Of a stretch of 64,000 bases of DNA, positions 53,315 through 63,819 are shown one piece after another. Made by a program: the position numbers and the translations under genes. This DNA comes from an uncultured Lachnospiraceae bacterium (GTDB lineage: Bacteria > Bacillota > Clostridia > Lachnospirales > Lachnospiraceae). Position 1 is the stretch's first letter, and the number at the start of each line of letters is the position of its first letter. The stretch spans positions 1 to 64,000 of the forward strand of contig CALWQT010000012.1 in NCBI GenBank assembly GCA_944383765.1. Reading direction: 5' to 3'. Under the pieces are notes generated by a model. It did no database searches, was not told the DNA's origin, and saw only the letters and a list, made by a program, of their open reading frames with translations.

Positions 53315-54265
53315 TCAAACGATCACATTCTGCGGTTTTCCTGCCAGATATGCCTTGATATTTTCTGCTGTCAGGTTTACAAGCCTCTGTCTGGTCTCCA
53401 GCCCTCTCCATCCCATATGAGGAGTCAGGATTACCTGATCCATCATATAAAGAGGGCTTCCTTCCTCCGGCGGCTCCTGTTCCTGCACATCCAGACCAGC
53501 GCCTGCAATAACGCCTTCTTTCAGGGCCTGAATCAGTGCTTTCTCATCGATCAGCTGTCCCCTTGCCGTGTTGATCAGAAATGCCGTAGGTTTCATCATA
53601 TACAGTTTTTCCTCGTCTATCATATGATAAGTCTGTTCTGTCAGTGGACTGTGAAGAGATACATAATCACTGTTTTTCAGCAGCTCTTCCAAAGATACAT
53701 AACGGATACCGTCTATTTCTCCTCTCTTGGAACGGGAATAGGCAAGGATGTTCATGTCCATGGCTCTGGCCACCCGGATCACTTCCATTCCAATATGTCC
53801 TGCCCCCACGATTCCCAGAGTCTTTCCATTTACTTCTCTGTGATCCACCATCAGGCATTTTGTAAAATTGTCGTGATTTCCTTCAAACAGCATGCGCTGC
53901 TGCTTTACCATAGAACTGGACAAGTTTAAAATCATCATAATAACTGTATGCGCCACTCTCTGGCTGGAATAAGAAGGTACATTGCAGACTGTAATTCCCC
54001 TCTCCTCACAGGCGCTCAGATCGATATTATTATATCCGGTTCCTGCTTCACAGATAATCCGTACCGTATCCGGAAGCCGTTCAATCAGGCTTCTTTTCAC
54101 TGGAAGTTCTTTTGTTACCAGCACTTCTGCTCCCCTGGACCGCTCGCAGATTTCTTCCTCTGTACTGTCCGGATAAATTTCCACTTCCCCTTCTATTACG
54201 GAAAAATCCAGTTTATGGTCATAGTCCATTTTTTCCGCATTTACTACCACTATTTTTCTGCTCAT
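53315..54265 (-). CDS. D-isomer 2-hydroxyacid dehydrogenase
   Basis: 316 residues from ATG 54265 (MSRKIVVVNAEKMDYDHKLDF), after TGGAGG; upstream frame ignored. NAD-binding GKTLGIVGAGHIGMEVIRVARAMDMNIL, catalytic Arg in INTARGQLIDEKAL, Glu in GLDVQEQEPPEEGS and His in LTPHMGWRG. Similar to glycerate/phosphoglycerate-type enzymes; substrate unknown. Confidence 0.9.
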   Translation of the reverse strand: MSRKIVVVNAEKMDYDHKLDFSVIEGEVEIYPDSTEEEICERSRGAEVLVTKELPVKRSLIERLPDTVRIICEAGTGYNNIDLSACEERGITVCNVPSYSSQRVAHTVIMMILNLSSSMVKQQRMLFEGNHDNFTKCLMVDHREVNGKTLGIVGAGHIGMEVIRVARAMDMNILAYSRSKRGEIDGIRYVSLEELLKNSDYVSLHSPLTEQTYHMIDEEKLYMMKPTAFLINTARGQLIDEKALIQALKEGVIAGAGLDVQEQEPPEEGSPLYMMDQVILTPHMGWRGLETRQRLVNLTAENIKAYLAGKPQNVIV

Positions 54266-54396
54266 GATTCCTCCATTTTTTCCGCCTTCTTCGGCCATAT
54301 CTATTAAAAAAAGTATATCACAGGGTTTTTTCCCATACAAGCACAGTTTATGGGCTGCCCTGCAACAGACAGCCCATGCATTCATTATGGAAGTGT

Positions 54397-55515
54397 TTAG
54401 CCAAATGTGTCACAGCATTTAAAATCAGTATCAATATAATGCGCAATCACCCGTGCCTTCAGATTTCTCGTACTGCAGACAGAGTTTTCATTTCCTCCCG
54501 ATACATCTAAATCCTGGGGCAGTACAAATCTGATGCATGCTATCTGGATATCCCGGCAATACCTGTCCTGATGGGCCGGTATGGTCATGGTTTTCATTCC
54601 TCTGGAATATTCAGTCCCATTCCTGTCAATCTCTGTCAGGATGACCCCCAATGCCACCCTCTTTCCAGGACAAACATGTTTCAAAGTCAGATTTAATTCT
54701 ATAATCCGTCCCAGCGATTCCAGATAGGTGTCTCCCAGATCAATCACTGCAAAATCCTGACAGCCTCCTACTCCAATATCCACTGGCTTTGGACATGGCT
54801 CCGGTTCCACATCAATCCCGCATTCCACCATAACGGAAGGTGTGGGGAAGGTAACCGCATTTCCTTCTGTATCAGAGTACTCGATCGACCGATTCACCAG
54901 TTTTTCCCCCGAATCCTGACCAATATGACGGATGAAAAATTCCAAAGTAGCTCCTTCATTGCCTGAAACACCCAACCGGTCAATCTTCCACAGAATTGTG
55001 TTGGCATCTATCATTTCCGCGGTTCCTTTTACAGGCTGTACCACACTGGTGATCATAAAATCCTGGTTAACCCGCTCATGAATGATAATATTGGTGGCTC
55101 CCGGCTTGGAAATATTCACGGCCAGGTCTCCAAATAACGTCTCCAGGTCTGCATCATCAGGAGTAACTGCTACATGGGAATCATCCGGATCGGTTGCCCA
55201 GTCATTTAATACCGACTCATCAATTCCATCCGAACCGGTCAGACCAATGCAGTAGATGACGATTCCAGATGCCCTGGCAGCTGCCGCCACAGGCGCAGGA
55301 GGCAGTCCTGCTGTTGTTTTTCCATCTGTAAACATGACAATCACTTTTGCATTGGAAGAAAACGGGTCAAACAGCTCCATAGCTTTTTGAAATGCTTCTG
55401 CGTGATTTGTAAAGCCTCCGGCCGTAATCCCTGATACCGCTGCTTTCAGGTCTGTCACCGATTCTGTCAGAGGGGTATCTGCCACAGCAGTCTCTGCAAA
55501 ACTAACAATACCCAT
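54397..55515 (-). pseudogene. VWA-domain protein lacking its N-terminal metal-site part
   Basis: 372 residues from ATG 55515, right behind GGAGGTAGATT. It begins MGIVSFAETAVADTPLTESV, which in the von Willebrand A fold is the second strand; the first strand with the DxSxS metal motif is absent. FTDGKTTAGLPPAPVAAAARASGIVIYCIGL and the rest of the domain are intact, followed by a conserved Cys-rich region (CPKPVDIGVGGCQDFAVIDLGDTYLESLGRIIEL). A stop codon lies two codons before the ATG, so the missing part is not in this frame. An internal deletion that kept the ribosome site would explain it. Confidence 0.6.
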
Positions 55516-55530
55516 AATCTACCTCCGAAC

Positions 55531-55611
55531 TCAATGATAAGGGAATGTTGTCCCTACTGTATCATATGGCGGCTGCTGGTATTTGGACAATGACACAATG
55601 TTATATCTCAT
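55531..55611 (-). CDS. Possible 26-residue peptide upstream of the VWA gene
   Basis: MRYNIVSLSKYQQPPYDTVG and six more residues, ending 16 bp before the VWA start. AGGAGG is about 21 nt away, too far, so the start is unsupported; composition looks protein-like. It may be remnant coding sequence. Confidence 0.3.
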   Translation of the reverse strand: MRYNIVSLSKYQQPPYDTVGTTFPYH

Positions 55612-55702
55612 GATGAACCCCGGATATTGTATTCCTCCTGGTCCAATGCTATGATAACTTATAGAATATGGAAATCTCAAATCCAGAACAGGAGGCACAT
55701 AT

Positions 55703-56215
55703 ATGGAAGCACTGCACCTGGCACAGCCAGAAGACCTGACTATCTGCTATGAAATCATAAATGCAGGGAAACAATTTCAAAAAGAGCAGGGATTTATCCA
55801 ATGGACAGATGATTATCCCAATCTGGACACTATCAAACATGATATTGCCGGCCAAAAAGGCTATGTATTGAAATCAGAGGGCCGGATTGCCGGCTATCTG
55901 TGCATTGATTTCGGAGGAGAGCCTGCTTATGACCACATTGAAGGCACCTGGCATTCTTCTGTGCCTTATGCTGTTGTCCACCGGATGGCATTTTCCAGGG
56001 ACTTCCAGGGAAAAGGCCTGACAGCATCAGCCTTTCCTCTGATCGAACAGCTGTGTCTTTCCAAAGGGATATCCTATATCCGCATCGATACTGATTTTCC
56101 TAATAAAAGGATGCAGCATATCCTGGAAAAGCAAGGTTTCTCCCACTGCGGAACTGTTATGTTCCAGGGAAGTGGAAAAATGGCCTATGATAAACTTCTC
56201 CATTCCTTTTCATAA
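55703..56215 (+). CDS. GNAT-family acetyltransferase
   Basis: 170 residues. VVHRMAFSRDFQGKGLTASAFPLIEQLCLSKGISYIRIDTDFPNKRMQHILEKQGF is the acetyl-CoA-binding core (motif A with a QGKG loop). ACAGGAGGCAC before the ATG. Substrate unknown. Confidence 0.88.
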   Translation: MEALHLAQPEDLTICYEIINAGKQFQKEQGFIQWTDDYPNLDTIKHDIAGQKGYVLKSEGRIAGYLCIDFGGEPAYDHIEGTWHSSVPYAVVHRMAFSRDFQGKGLTASAFPLIEQLCLSKGISYIRIDTDFPNKRMQHILEKQGFSHCGTVMFQGSGKMAYDKLLHSFS

Positions 56216-56254
56216 AAAGACAGCCATGCATGATACCTGCATGGCTGTCTTTTT
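56214..56254. terminator. Strong bidirectional terminator
   Basis: 17-bp perfect stem at 56214-56230 and 56238-56254, with A and T runs, between the acetyltransferase and carB. Confidence 0.87.
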
Positions 56255-56298
56255 ATTTATTTCTCAATGATTACCCTATCTGCGCTTTCTTTTAAATC

Positions 56299-59200
56299 TT
56301 ACACATTCTCCACAGTAGCAATGTCAATGAGCGTCAGTTCCTTCGCTCTGTTTTCCAGACTGGTAGCCAGAGCTGCTGCTGTATCCAACGCCGTCAGCAC
56401 AGTAACTCCTGTCTCAATAGCATTTCTGCGGATTACAAAGCCATCCCGGCTTCTCTCTGCTCCCTGGGAAGGAATGTCAATGACCAGATCAATTTCATGG
56501 CCCAGTACCAAATCCAGAAGGTTGGGGGATTCCTGCTCCAGTTTCGGCACCGACAGCACCCTCACGCCCTGGGAATAAAGATATTTGGCAGTTCCCCTGG
56601 TAGCAAAAATACGGTAACCAAGCGCCTGGAAACGTTTTGCAATGCCAACTGCCTCTTCCTTATCTTCATCTCTTACGGTAATGATCATATTCTTATATTT
56701 CGGCAGCTTGATACCGGCTCCCTGGAACGCTTTATAAAGTGCCTCATTGAACGTCTTTGCGATTCCCAGACATTCACCGGTGGACTTCATTTCCGGTCCC
56801 AGGCTGATATCTGCTCCCCGGATCTTTTCAAAGGAGAATACTGGCATTTTAATAGCAATATAATCAGCCTCTTTCTGAAGTCCCGGTTCATATCCCAGTT
56901 CCCTGATGGTATGGCCGCAGATGATCCTGGTAGCCAGCGGCACAATCGGGATTCCTGTTACTTTGCTGATATACGGTACTGTTCTGGAAGAACGGGGATT
57001 CACTTCAATGATATAAACATCTTCTCCGTCCACAATAAACTGGATATTGATCATACCTTTCACATGAAGGGCTCTCGCCAGTTTCTTGGTATACTCTACA
57101 ATCGTCTGTTTATTGCTTTCTGTAATGCTCTGAGCCGGATATACAGAGATACTGTCACCGGAATGGATTCCAGTCCTCTCAATATGCTCCATAATACCAG
57201 GAATCAGGATATCTTCCCCATCACAGATGGCATCAACCTCGATTTCCTTGCCCATGATATATTTATCTACCAGAATCGGATGTTCCTGAGCAATCTGATT
57301 GATAATTCCAATAAACTCATCAATATCCTGGTCGCTGATGGCAATCTGCATTCCCTGGCCTCCCAGCACATAGGACGGACGCACCAGTACCGGATAGCCC
57401 AGTTTTCTGGCCGCTTCCTTCGCTTCCTCTGCTGTGAATACTGTATGACCGGCCGGTCTCGGGATACCGCACTGCTCCAGAATGGCATCGAACAATTCCC
57501 TGTCTTCTGCCGCATCCACATCTTCTGCCGCCGTTCCCAGAATCGGAACTCCCATCTTCATCAGCGCTTCTGTCAGCTTAATAGCTGTCTGTCCACCAAA
57601 CTGTACCACGGCTCCATCCGGCTTCTCAATATCTACAATGCTTTCCACATCTTCCGGGGTCAGAGGCTCGAAATAGAGTTTGTCTGCAATATCAAAGTCC
57701 GTACTTACTGTCTCCGGATTGTTGTTGATGATAATGGTCTCATAGCCTTCCTTCTTAAATGCCCAGGTACTATGAACAGAACAGAAGTCAAACTCGATAC
57801 CCTGACCGATACGGATGGGTCCGGAACCTAAAACCAGGACTTTCTTTCTGTCCCTGGTCTCTTCCACCTCATTCTCGCTTCCGAAACAGGAATAATAATA
57901 TGGTGTCTCTGCTGCAAATTCTGCCGCACAGGTATCTACCATTTTGTAGGCAGCACGAATCTGATGTGCATGGCGCATAGCCTTAACCTCATCCGCTGTC
58001 AGCCCTGTCAGTCTGGCGATCACATTGTCCGGGAATTCTATTCTCTTCGCTTCTTTCAGCAATTCTGCATCCAGATTCTTCCCGGCAGCTTTCAGCGCTG
58101 CTTCCATCTCCACAAGAATTGCCAGTTTATCAATAAACCAGATGTCAATCTTTGTGATTTCATGAATCGTTTCATAGGAAACTCCCCTTCTGAGTGCCTC
58201 TGCGATCACCCAGATCCTTCTGTCATCCACTTTATGGAGCATTTCCATCAGCTCATCATCACTCAGACCTGTAAAGTCATAAGACAGCAGACAATCCACA
58301 TGCTGTTCCAGGGAACGGATCGCTTTCATCAGGGCTCCCTCGAAATTGGTGCAGATACTCATGACCTCGCCTGTTGCCTTCATCTGTGTTCCCAGCGTTC
58401 TCTTGGCACTGATGAATTTATCAAATGGAAGCCTTGGCATTTTTACCACACAGTAATCCAGCATAGGCTCAAAGCTGGCATAGGTTTTTTTCGTTACTGC
58501 ATTTTTAATCTCGTCTAATGTATATCCAAGAGCGATCTTCGCTGCTACCTTTGCAATCGGATAGCCGGTAGCTTTGGATGCAAGAGCGGAAGAACGGCTT
58601 ACCCTGGGATTTACTTCGATTACGCAATATTCAAAGCTTTCCGGATGAAGGGCATACTGTACATTGCAGCCTCCGGTGATTCCCAGTTCTGTGATAATGT
58701 TCAGGGCAGAGGTACGAAGCATCTGGTATTCTTTATCTCCCAGAGTCTGAGAAGGCGCCACTACGATACTGTCACCGGTATGTACGCCTACCGGGTCGAT
58801 ATTTTCCATATTGCAGACAGTGATCACATTTCCTGCGCTGTCCCGCATGACTTCATATTCAATTTCTTTCCAGCCGGCAATACACCGCTCCACCAGAACC
58901 TGTCCCACACGGGAAAGACGGAGTCCATTTTCCAGGATCTCCACCAGTTCTTCCTGGTTATTGGCAATACCGCCGCCGCTGCCGCCCAGGGTATATGCCG
59001 GACGGAGCACTACCGGATAACCGATGGTATTGGTAAAATCAATACCGTCCTGGACATTCTCCACTACCTTGGATGCTGCCACCGGTTCCCCGATCTTCTC
59101 CATAGTTTCTTTAAATTCCAGACGGTCTTCTGCCTTTTTGATGGTCTGGGCTGTGGTTCCGATCAGCTTTACATTGTGGGCTTTCAAAAATCCTGCTTCT

Positions 59201-59508
59201 TCCAGTTCCATTGCCAGGTTCAGCCCTGCCTGGCCTCCCAGGGTAGGAAGCACACTGTCCGGTTTCTCTTTCAAGATCAGCTGCTCCACCACCTCTACTG
59301 TCAGAGGTTCGATATATACCTTATCCGCAATATCCTTGTCCGTCATGATGGTAGCCGGATTGGAATTCAGAAGGACTACTTCTATCCCCTCTTCTTTCAG
59401 AGAACGGCACGCCTGGGTTCCTGCATAGTCAAACTCCGCTGCCTGGCCGATGATAATCGGACCGGAGCCAATCACTAATACTTTTTTAATATCCGGATTC
59501 TTTGGCAT
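56299..59508 (-). CDS. carB: Carbamoyl-phosphate synthase large subunit
   Basis: 1069 residues, two homologous ATP-grasp halves: [32 protein letters not shown] starts the first, [32 protein letters not shown] the second. [41 protein letters not shown] and the matching second-half block carry metal and nucleotide ligands. C-terminal MGS-like allosteric domain ([21 protein letters not shown]). Start overlaps the carA stop (TAATG). Confidence 0.97.
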   Translation of the reverse strand: MPKNPDIKKVLVIGSGPIIIGQAAEFDYAGTQACRSLKEEGIEVVLLNSNPATIMTDKDIADKVYIEPLTVEVVEQLILKEKPDSVLPTLGGQAGLNLAMELEEAGFLKAHNVKLIGTTAQTIKKAEDRLEFKETMEKIGEPVAASKVVENVQDGIDFTNTIGYPVVLRPAYTLGGSGGGIANNQEELVEILENGLRLSRVGQVLVERCIAGWKEIEYEVMRDSAGNVITVCNMENIDPVGVHTGDSIVVAPSQTLGDKEYQMLRTSALNIITELGITGGCNVQYALHPESFEYCVIEVNPRVSRSSALASKATGYPIAKVAAKIALGYTLDEIKNAVTKKTYASFEPMLDYCVVKMPRLPFDKFISAKRTLGTQMKATGEVMSICTNFEGALMKAIRSLEQHVDCLLSYDFTGLSDDELMEMLHKVDDRRIWVIAEALRRGVSYETIHEITKIDIWFIDKLAILVEMEAALKAAGKNLDAELLKEAKRIEFPDNVIARLTGLTADEVKAMRHAHQIRAAYKMVDTCAAEFAAETPYYYSCFGSENEVEETRDRKKVLVLGSGPIRIGQGIEFDFCSVHSTWAFKKEGYETIIINNNPETVSTDFDIADKLYFEPLTPEDVESIVDIEKPDGAVVQFGGQTAIKLTEALMKMGVPILGTAAEDVDAAEDRELFDAILEQCGIPRPAGHTVFTAEEAKEAARKLGYPVLVRPSYVLGGQGMQIAISDQDIDEFIGIINQIAQEHPILVDKYIMGKEIEVDAICDGEDILIPGIMEHIERTGIHSGDSISVYPAQSITESNKQTIVEYTKKLARALHVKGMINIQFIVDGEDVYIIEVNPRSSRTVPYISKVTGIPIVPLATRIICGHTIRELGYEPGLQKEADYIAIKMPVFSFEKIRGADISLGPEMKSTGECLGIAKTFNEALYKAFQGAGIKLPKYKNMIITVRDEDKEEAVGIAKRFQALGYRIFATRGTAKYLYSQGVRVLSVPKLEQESPNLLDLVLGHEIDLVIDIPSQGAERSRDGFVIRRNAIETGVTVLTALDTAAALATSLENRAKELTLIDIATVENV

Positions 59509-60581
59509 TATTCTTCTCCCTCCATCATTCTTAAAAATCGGTCAAACAGATAACCGGAATCCTGCGGTCCCGGGCAGGCTTCCGGGTGATACTGCACAGT
59601 AAAAATATTCTTTCCCGTATACTTCAGTCCTTCATTGGTGCCATCATTCACGTTTACAAATGCGGGAACTGCTATTTTTTCATCCAGACTATCTGTATCC
59701 ACCGCATATCCGTGATTCTGGGAAGAGATGTATACCCGCCCTGTCTCCAGATCCTTTACCGGATGATTTCCACCTCTGTGACCGTATTTCAATTTATACG
59801 TATCCGCTCCTGTAGCAAGAGCCATCAGCTGATGTCCAAGACAGATTGCAAATATGGGCACATCGGATTCATACAGCTTGCGGATTTCCTTTATGATCTC
59901 CACATTTTCCTTCGGGTCTCCAGGGCCATTGCTGAGCATGATTCCATCCGGATTTGCGGCCAGGATTTCTTCTGCTGTGGTGTCTGCTGGATAAACCGTT
60001 ACCTCACAGCCTCTTTCATTCAGAGAACGGGCAATATTTTTCTTGGCTCCCAGATCCAGCAGCGCTACCTTTTTACCATTTCCTGGCAGAACATATTTTT
60101 CTTTTGTCGTGGTAGCCATCACTACGCCTTTTACGGAATATTCGTGCATACGGCGTACAGCATCATCCAGATCATAATTCTCATCTGTAGTGATCATGCC
60201 GTTCATGGTTCCCTTTTCTCTCAAAATCTTGGTAAGGGCTCTTGTATCAATATTGCTGATTCCGGGGATATCGTTAGATTCTAAGAAATGCTGAATGGTA
60301 TCCTCACTTCTGAAATTACTGGGGATACGGGATAATTCTCTGACAATATAAGCATCTGGCCATGGTCTCAAAGATTCCATGTCCTCATGGCAAATACCAT
60401 AATTTCCAATTAAAGGATAAGTCATCACAACAGCCTGTCCGGCATAGGACGGATCTGTCAACACTTCCAGATAACCAGTCATGGAAGTATTAAATACAAT
60501 TTCACTGATAACTTCCCGAGGGGATCCGATACTGGTTCCCTGGAATACAGTTCCGTCTTCCAGTATTAAAAATGCTTTCAT
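59508..60581 (-). CDS. carA: Carbamoyl-phosphate synthase small subunit
   Basis: 357 residues from ATG 60581 ([19 protein letters not shown]); GGAAGT upstream. Class I glutamine amidotransferase: [36 protein letters not shown] holds the Cys; [20 protein letters not shown] the His-Glu. Supplies ammonia to CarB. Operon with carB. Confidence 0.96.
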   Translation of the reverse strand: MKAFLILEDGTVFQGTSIGSPREVISEIVFNTSMTGYLEVLTDPSYAGQAVVMTYPLIGNYGICHEDMESLRPWPDAYIVRELSRIPSNFRSEDTIQHFLESNDIPGISNIDTRALTKILREKGTMNGMITTDENYDLDDAVRRMHEYSVKGVVMATTTKEKYVLPGNGKKVALLDLGAKKNIARSLNERGCEVTVYPADTTAEEILAANPDGIMLSNGPGDPKENVEIIKEIRKLYESDVPIFAICLGHQLMALATGADTYKLKYGHRGGNHPVKDLETGRVYISSQNHGYAVDTDSLDEKIAVPAFVNVNDGTNEGLKYTGKNIFTVQYHPEACPGPQDSGYLFDRFLRMMEGEE

Positions 60582-60695
60582 GTGGGGGTACTTCCTTTCT
60601 TTATTTTTTCTATTCGATGCCATTGACATCTTTGGTATTTAAGCATTTTTCCAGGATTCCTGTTTTCTCACCTGACAAAAGCCCAAATTGTAAAG

Positions 60696-60724
60696 ATTAT
60701 ACCCGATATTATAATATTTTTCAA
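60696..60724 (-). promoter_or_regulatory. Promoter of carAB
   Basis: TTGAAA (60724-60719), 17-bp spacer, TATAAT (60701-60696). No PyrR-type terminator was seen in the roughly 110-nt leader. Confidence 0.65.
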
Positions 60725-60817
60725 GTAGAAATAGAAAAGATATTTAAAAAATAATCATCGCACATTTTTTATCTTCTATTCTATACTAATAGTAACCAGA
60801 TAAAATGAGGGTATTTT

Positions 60818-61708
60818 ATGCAATCCAGACTTTCTGCAACAGCAGCGGAAACCTACACAGGCTCCGGTTTTCTTCAGGTTGACGTTGTTTCTTCCCAGAA
60901 TAATTTTCCCATTCAAGATGCCAGGATCAGCATCTCTGCGGAAGCCACACCCGATACTGTCATCGAACAGCTGACTACCAATTCTTCCGGCCAGACACCC
61001 AATCTTTCCCTGGCGGCGCCTCCGCTGGAATACAGTCTTATCCCCAGCGATATCCGCCCTTACTCGGAATACCATCTTCTGGTGGAAGCTCCCGGCTATA
61101 AACCGGTTACCATTGACGGAACGGAAATCCTGGCAGACGCCACTTCCATCCAGAATGTGCGCATGGAGCCGGTGGATGACAGCACTCCTGCCAACAACAA
61201 TATTGTGATCCCTGACCATACGCTCTATGGAAGCTATCCTCCCAAAATTGCAGAAAACGAAGTAAAGCCCGTAACCGATACGGGCGAGATTGTTCTGTCA
61301 AGAGTGGTTGTACCGGAAACCATCATTGTCCATGATGGTGTTCCGTCCAACTCCTCTGCCAAAAATTATTATGTTCCTTACAGGGATTACATCAAAAATG
61401 TAGCCTCCAGTGAAATCTATGCTACCTGGCCCCAGGCTACCATTGTAGCCAATGTCCTGGCGATCCTGTCCTTTACCATGAACCGGGTTTATACCGAATG
61501 GTACCGGGGAAAAGGATATGATTTCACCATTACCTCATCTACCGCTTATGACCATAAATGGATTTACGGCCGTAATATTTACGAATCCATCTCTACCGTC
61601 GTGGACGAAATCTTTGATAACTACTTATCCCGTCCTAATGTAAAGCAGCCTATCCTGACCCAGTACTGTGATGGACGCCAGGTGCAGTGCCCGAATTGGA
61701 TGGCCTAA
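60818..61708 (+). pseudogene. sleC: SleC-like spore cortex-lytic gene, 3'-truncated
   Basis: 296 residues, from ATG 60818 after GAGGGT. Residues 1-110 match the SleC pro-region (GSGFLQVDVVSSQNNFPIQDARISI; LAAPPLEYSLIPSD). Residues 190-290 match its SpoIID-like catalytic domain (YRDYIKNVASSEIYATWPQATIVANVLAILSFTMNRVYTEWYRGKGYDF; NVKQPILTQYCDGRQVQCPNW). The frame stops at TAA 61706-61708 just before the conserved SQWG block; the following bases no longer match. The rest of the catalytic domain and the C-terminal peptidoglycan-binding domain are missing. A truncated enzyme is likely non-functional in germination. Confidence 0.8.
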
Positions 61709-61727
61709 TGGAAAATAGGTATACGGA

Positions 61728-62176
61728 TCATGACTCTCCATCTCTTATTTCAAGAGAAACCAGACCATAAGACTGATAGAGATAGATTTCTGTTCCCTGA
61801 GCATCCCACTGTATGTTTCTGCGTCCGGCTCTGCCAGCTGCATGGTCACGGTTGTCACCAGAGAATTTTCATCACAGAGAGTCCCTGCGGTTACCGGTTC
61901 CCCAAACAATTCTGTTTCAAAAATCCTGCCGATCAAAATACCATCTTCTGTTACATTCTGTTCCCCGCCGTTTAACATTTCAGCTGTTTCTTCATCTGAT
62001 TTCCCTATCATGGATATAAGAGTGTTCCATGTTGCTTCATCTCCGGTTTCTTCTTCCTTTTCCACCATGGTCTCTTCCTGCACAGACGTCTCCTCCGGCA
62101 ATCCGTTCTGACTTCCGGCGCACCCACTGACCCAGAGAAAGGTTCCTGCTAAAATACCAAACCATATTTTTTTCAT
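61728..62176 (-). pseudogene. Small lipoprotein gene with a late frameshift
   Basis: Signal and lipobox: MKKIWFGILAGTFLWVSGCAG. The annotated frame ends after a poor tail (REQKSISISLMVWFLLK). Another frame, from about 61808, reads WDAQGTEIYLYQSYGLVSLE and continues to a stop at 61728-61730 with protein-like composition. I infer a short out-of-frame deletion between ETYSG and WDAQG. No family recognised. Confidence 0.6.
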
Positions 62177-62206
62177 CCTATTTATTTTCTCCTTTTCCCT
62201 TGATTT

Positions 62207-63049
62207 TTATTGCAGTTTTTCACTGCTCAGGCAATGTCCTACAGAAAAACCTATGTCCAGCCCTTCCAGCTGTTCCAGTTCTTCTTTCAGCTGTTCCGCT
62301 TCCTCCCTGGCTGCAAACTCTCCCACAGAGACCACATAATATCCATCACTGGTCCCTGCAATGGAAGGCTTCCACTCTGACAGCTGTTCTGACAAAAGCG
62401 CCAGTTCCTCCGACATCTCCATCTTTTCACTGTGTACAAACCAGACTTCCCTTTCCTCCTGTTTCTCCTGGAATAACCGGATTTCCAGTAATCCTGGCTC
62501 CTTATATTCCACTGCTTCGTAGCCTGTATCTCTTTCCAGTTCCAATACCACCCGGACTGCAGAATCATCCAGATAAATTTCCCGGTATGCTCTTTTCACA
62601 TATGGCGACTGTTCTGCCTCTTCTGTAAATCTTTGAGGGTCGAAATCCCGTATTCCATTTACAGTTATCACCAGCCGCTCCGGCGCCAGTCTCCGTTCTA
62701 TCTCATAGGAAGGCATGGAAGATGCCTGCTCGTTTTCTCCTGACCTGGTAACCGAAAACTTCAGAACCGTTTCCTCGCCCTCCGCTTTCAGTCCCAGCCC
62801 GTCTGCTCTCTGGCCACCGGTTCCTATATGAAATACTTTCACTACCGTACCCACTACCGGAATCTCAGACAGCGCCGCATAGGCGGATGGCGTGTTAGCT
62901 GTTACCAGCAAGACTGCACAGGCAGCCACTCCTGCTGCCAGCCTGAATCTGGCTTTGTATCTGTTTCTTCTGTTTTCTGCTTTTTCCAGTATTCCGGAAA
63001 GTTCTTCCGGAATCTGTATCTCATCATATTCCTGTTTCCCGATACCCAT
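62207..63049 (-). CDS. Anti-sigma-factor-like membrane protein
   Basis: 280 residues. Short cytosolic N-terminus (EELSGILEKAENRRNRYKARFRL), one membrane segment (AAGVAACAVLLVTANTP), a DUF4179-like extracytoplasmic part, and a C-terminal SPOR-like repeat (YYVVSVGEFAAREEAEQLKEELEQLEGLDIGFSV). Its start lies inside the last 26 bp of the sigma gene, behind AAGGAGGAAC. Confidence 0.75.
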   Translation of the reverse strand: MGIGKQEYDEIQIPEELSGILEKAENRRNRYKARFRLAAGVAACAVLLVTANTPSAYAALSEIPVVGTVVKVFHIGTGGQRADGLGLKAEGEETVLKFSVTRSGENEQASSMPSYEIERRLAPERLVITVNGIRDFDPQRFTEEAEQSPYVKRAYREIYLDDSAVRVVLELERDTGYEAVEYKEPGLLEIRLFQEKQEEREVWFVHSEKMEMSEELALLSEQLSEWKPSIAGTSDGYYVVSVGEFAAREEAEQLKEELEQLEGLDIGFSVGHCLSSEKLQ

Positions 63050-63539
63050 GCAGTTCCTCCTTATCCCGCAGCCGTTTTAATTCCCGGTAGATCCTGGTTT
63101 TTACCGTATTCTCCGGCAACGAAAGAATCTCCCCGATCTCTTTGAAACTGCGTTCTTCAAAATATTTTAAGACCAATAATGTTTTCATTTCCGGCGCTAC
63201 CATATCCAGACACCGGTACAGATCGATACTGTCTTCCACTGTCTGAAAGCCCTGTTCCTCTGTTCCATCTCCATATTCTTCATAAGATACCCATCTTTTT
63301 TTCTGTTTTAAAAACCGGTATGCCTCATAAATAATGATTCGGCAGAACCAGGTATCAAAGTATTCAGGCTCACGGATCTGATGCAGAGAACAATAGCCCC
63401 GATAGGTGGCTTCTGAGAGGATTTCCAGTGCGTCCGGTTCATTTTTTGTATAGCAGTATGCCAGCCGGTAGTATTTTTCCCTGGAAGCTTCCCAGCGTCT
63501 GGCAAACTCTTCTTTTGTCAAATGCCTGATAGAAAACAC
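63024..63539 (-). CDS. ECF-type RNA polymerase sigma factor
   Basis: 171 residues from GTG 63539 (VFSIRHLTKEEFARRW), behind AAGGAGGG; upstream frame rejected. Region 2 (YYRLAYCYTKNEPDALEILSEATYRGYCSLHQI) and region 4 (LLVLKYFEERSFKEIGEILSLPENTVKTRIYRELKRLRD) are present. Regulates unknown genes; controlled by the overlapping anti-sigma gene. Confidence 0.85.
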   Translation of the reverse strand: MFSIRHLTKEEFARRWEASREKYYRLAYCYTKNEPDALEILSEATYRGYCSLHQIREPEYFDTWFCRIIIYEAYRFLKQKKRWVSYEEYGDGTEEQGFQTVEDSIDLYRCLDMVAPEMKTLLVLKYFEERSFKEIGEILSLPENTVKTRIYRELKRLRDKEELHGYRETGI

Positions 63540-63649
63540 CCCTCTTCCCTCCTTCCTCTGTTTATCCCCTTCACCAATTAGAACCAGAAGTCCCGCAAAA
63601 AGTTTCATCTTTAATTGAAATTTCTGTCAAATCAGTATAACATTTTCAC

Positions 63650-63763
63650 TTGACGGAAGCATAGAATAATGATACCATAATCATATATAGTGTGTTACTG
63701 GAAAGCAGGCATTAACTATTCAAAAGGTGTATGTTACACTTTTGGGTGTTAATGTCTTTTTTT
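63650..63763 (+). promoter_or_regulatory. Promoter, GlcT-type antiterminator site and terminator of a PTS gene
   Basis: TTGACG (63650-63655) and TACCAT (63673-63678), 17 bp apart. Then GTGTTACTG-GAAAG-CAGGCATTAAC (about 63689-63716), like the ribonucleic antiterminator recognised by GlcT/LicT proteins. It overlaps a terminator: CATTAAC (63710-63716) pairs with GTTAATG (63748-63754), around CAAAAGGTGT/TACACTTTTG, then seven T. Sugar-dependent antitermination is expected. Confidence 0.78.
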
Positions 63764-63819
63764 ATGGGCCCGAAAAGCTTTAATACCCTGACATCTTATT
63801 ATTTTAAAGGAGATTTGTT

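Noticed and set aside
54351..54380. Terminator between the hydroxyacid dehydrogenase and VWA genes
   Set aside because: ATGGGCTG/CAGCCCAT pairs but has no T-run on either strand, so I left it unannotated.
58645..59478. Long plus-strand frames opposite carB
   Set aside because: Antisense shadows of both halves of carB; no start signals.
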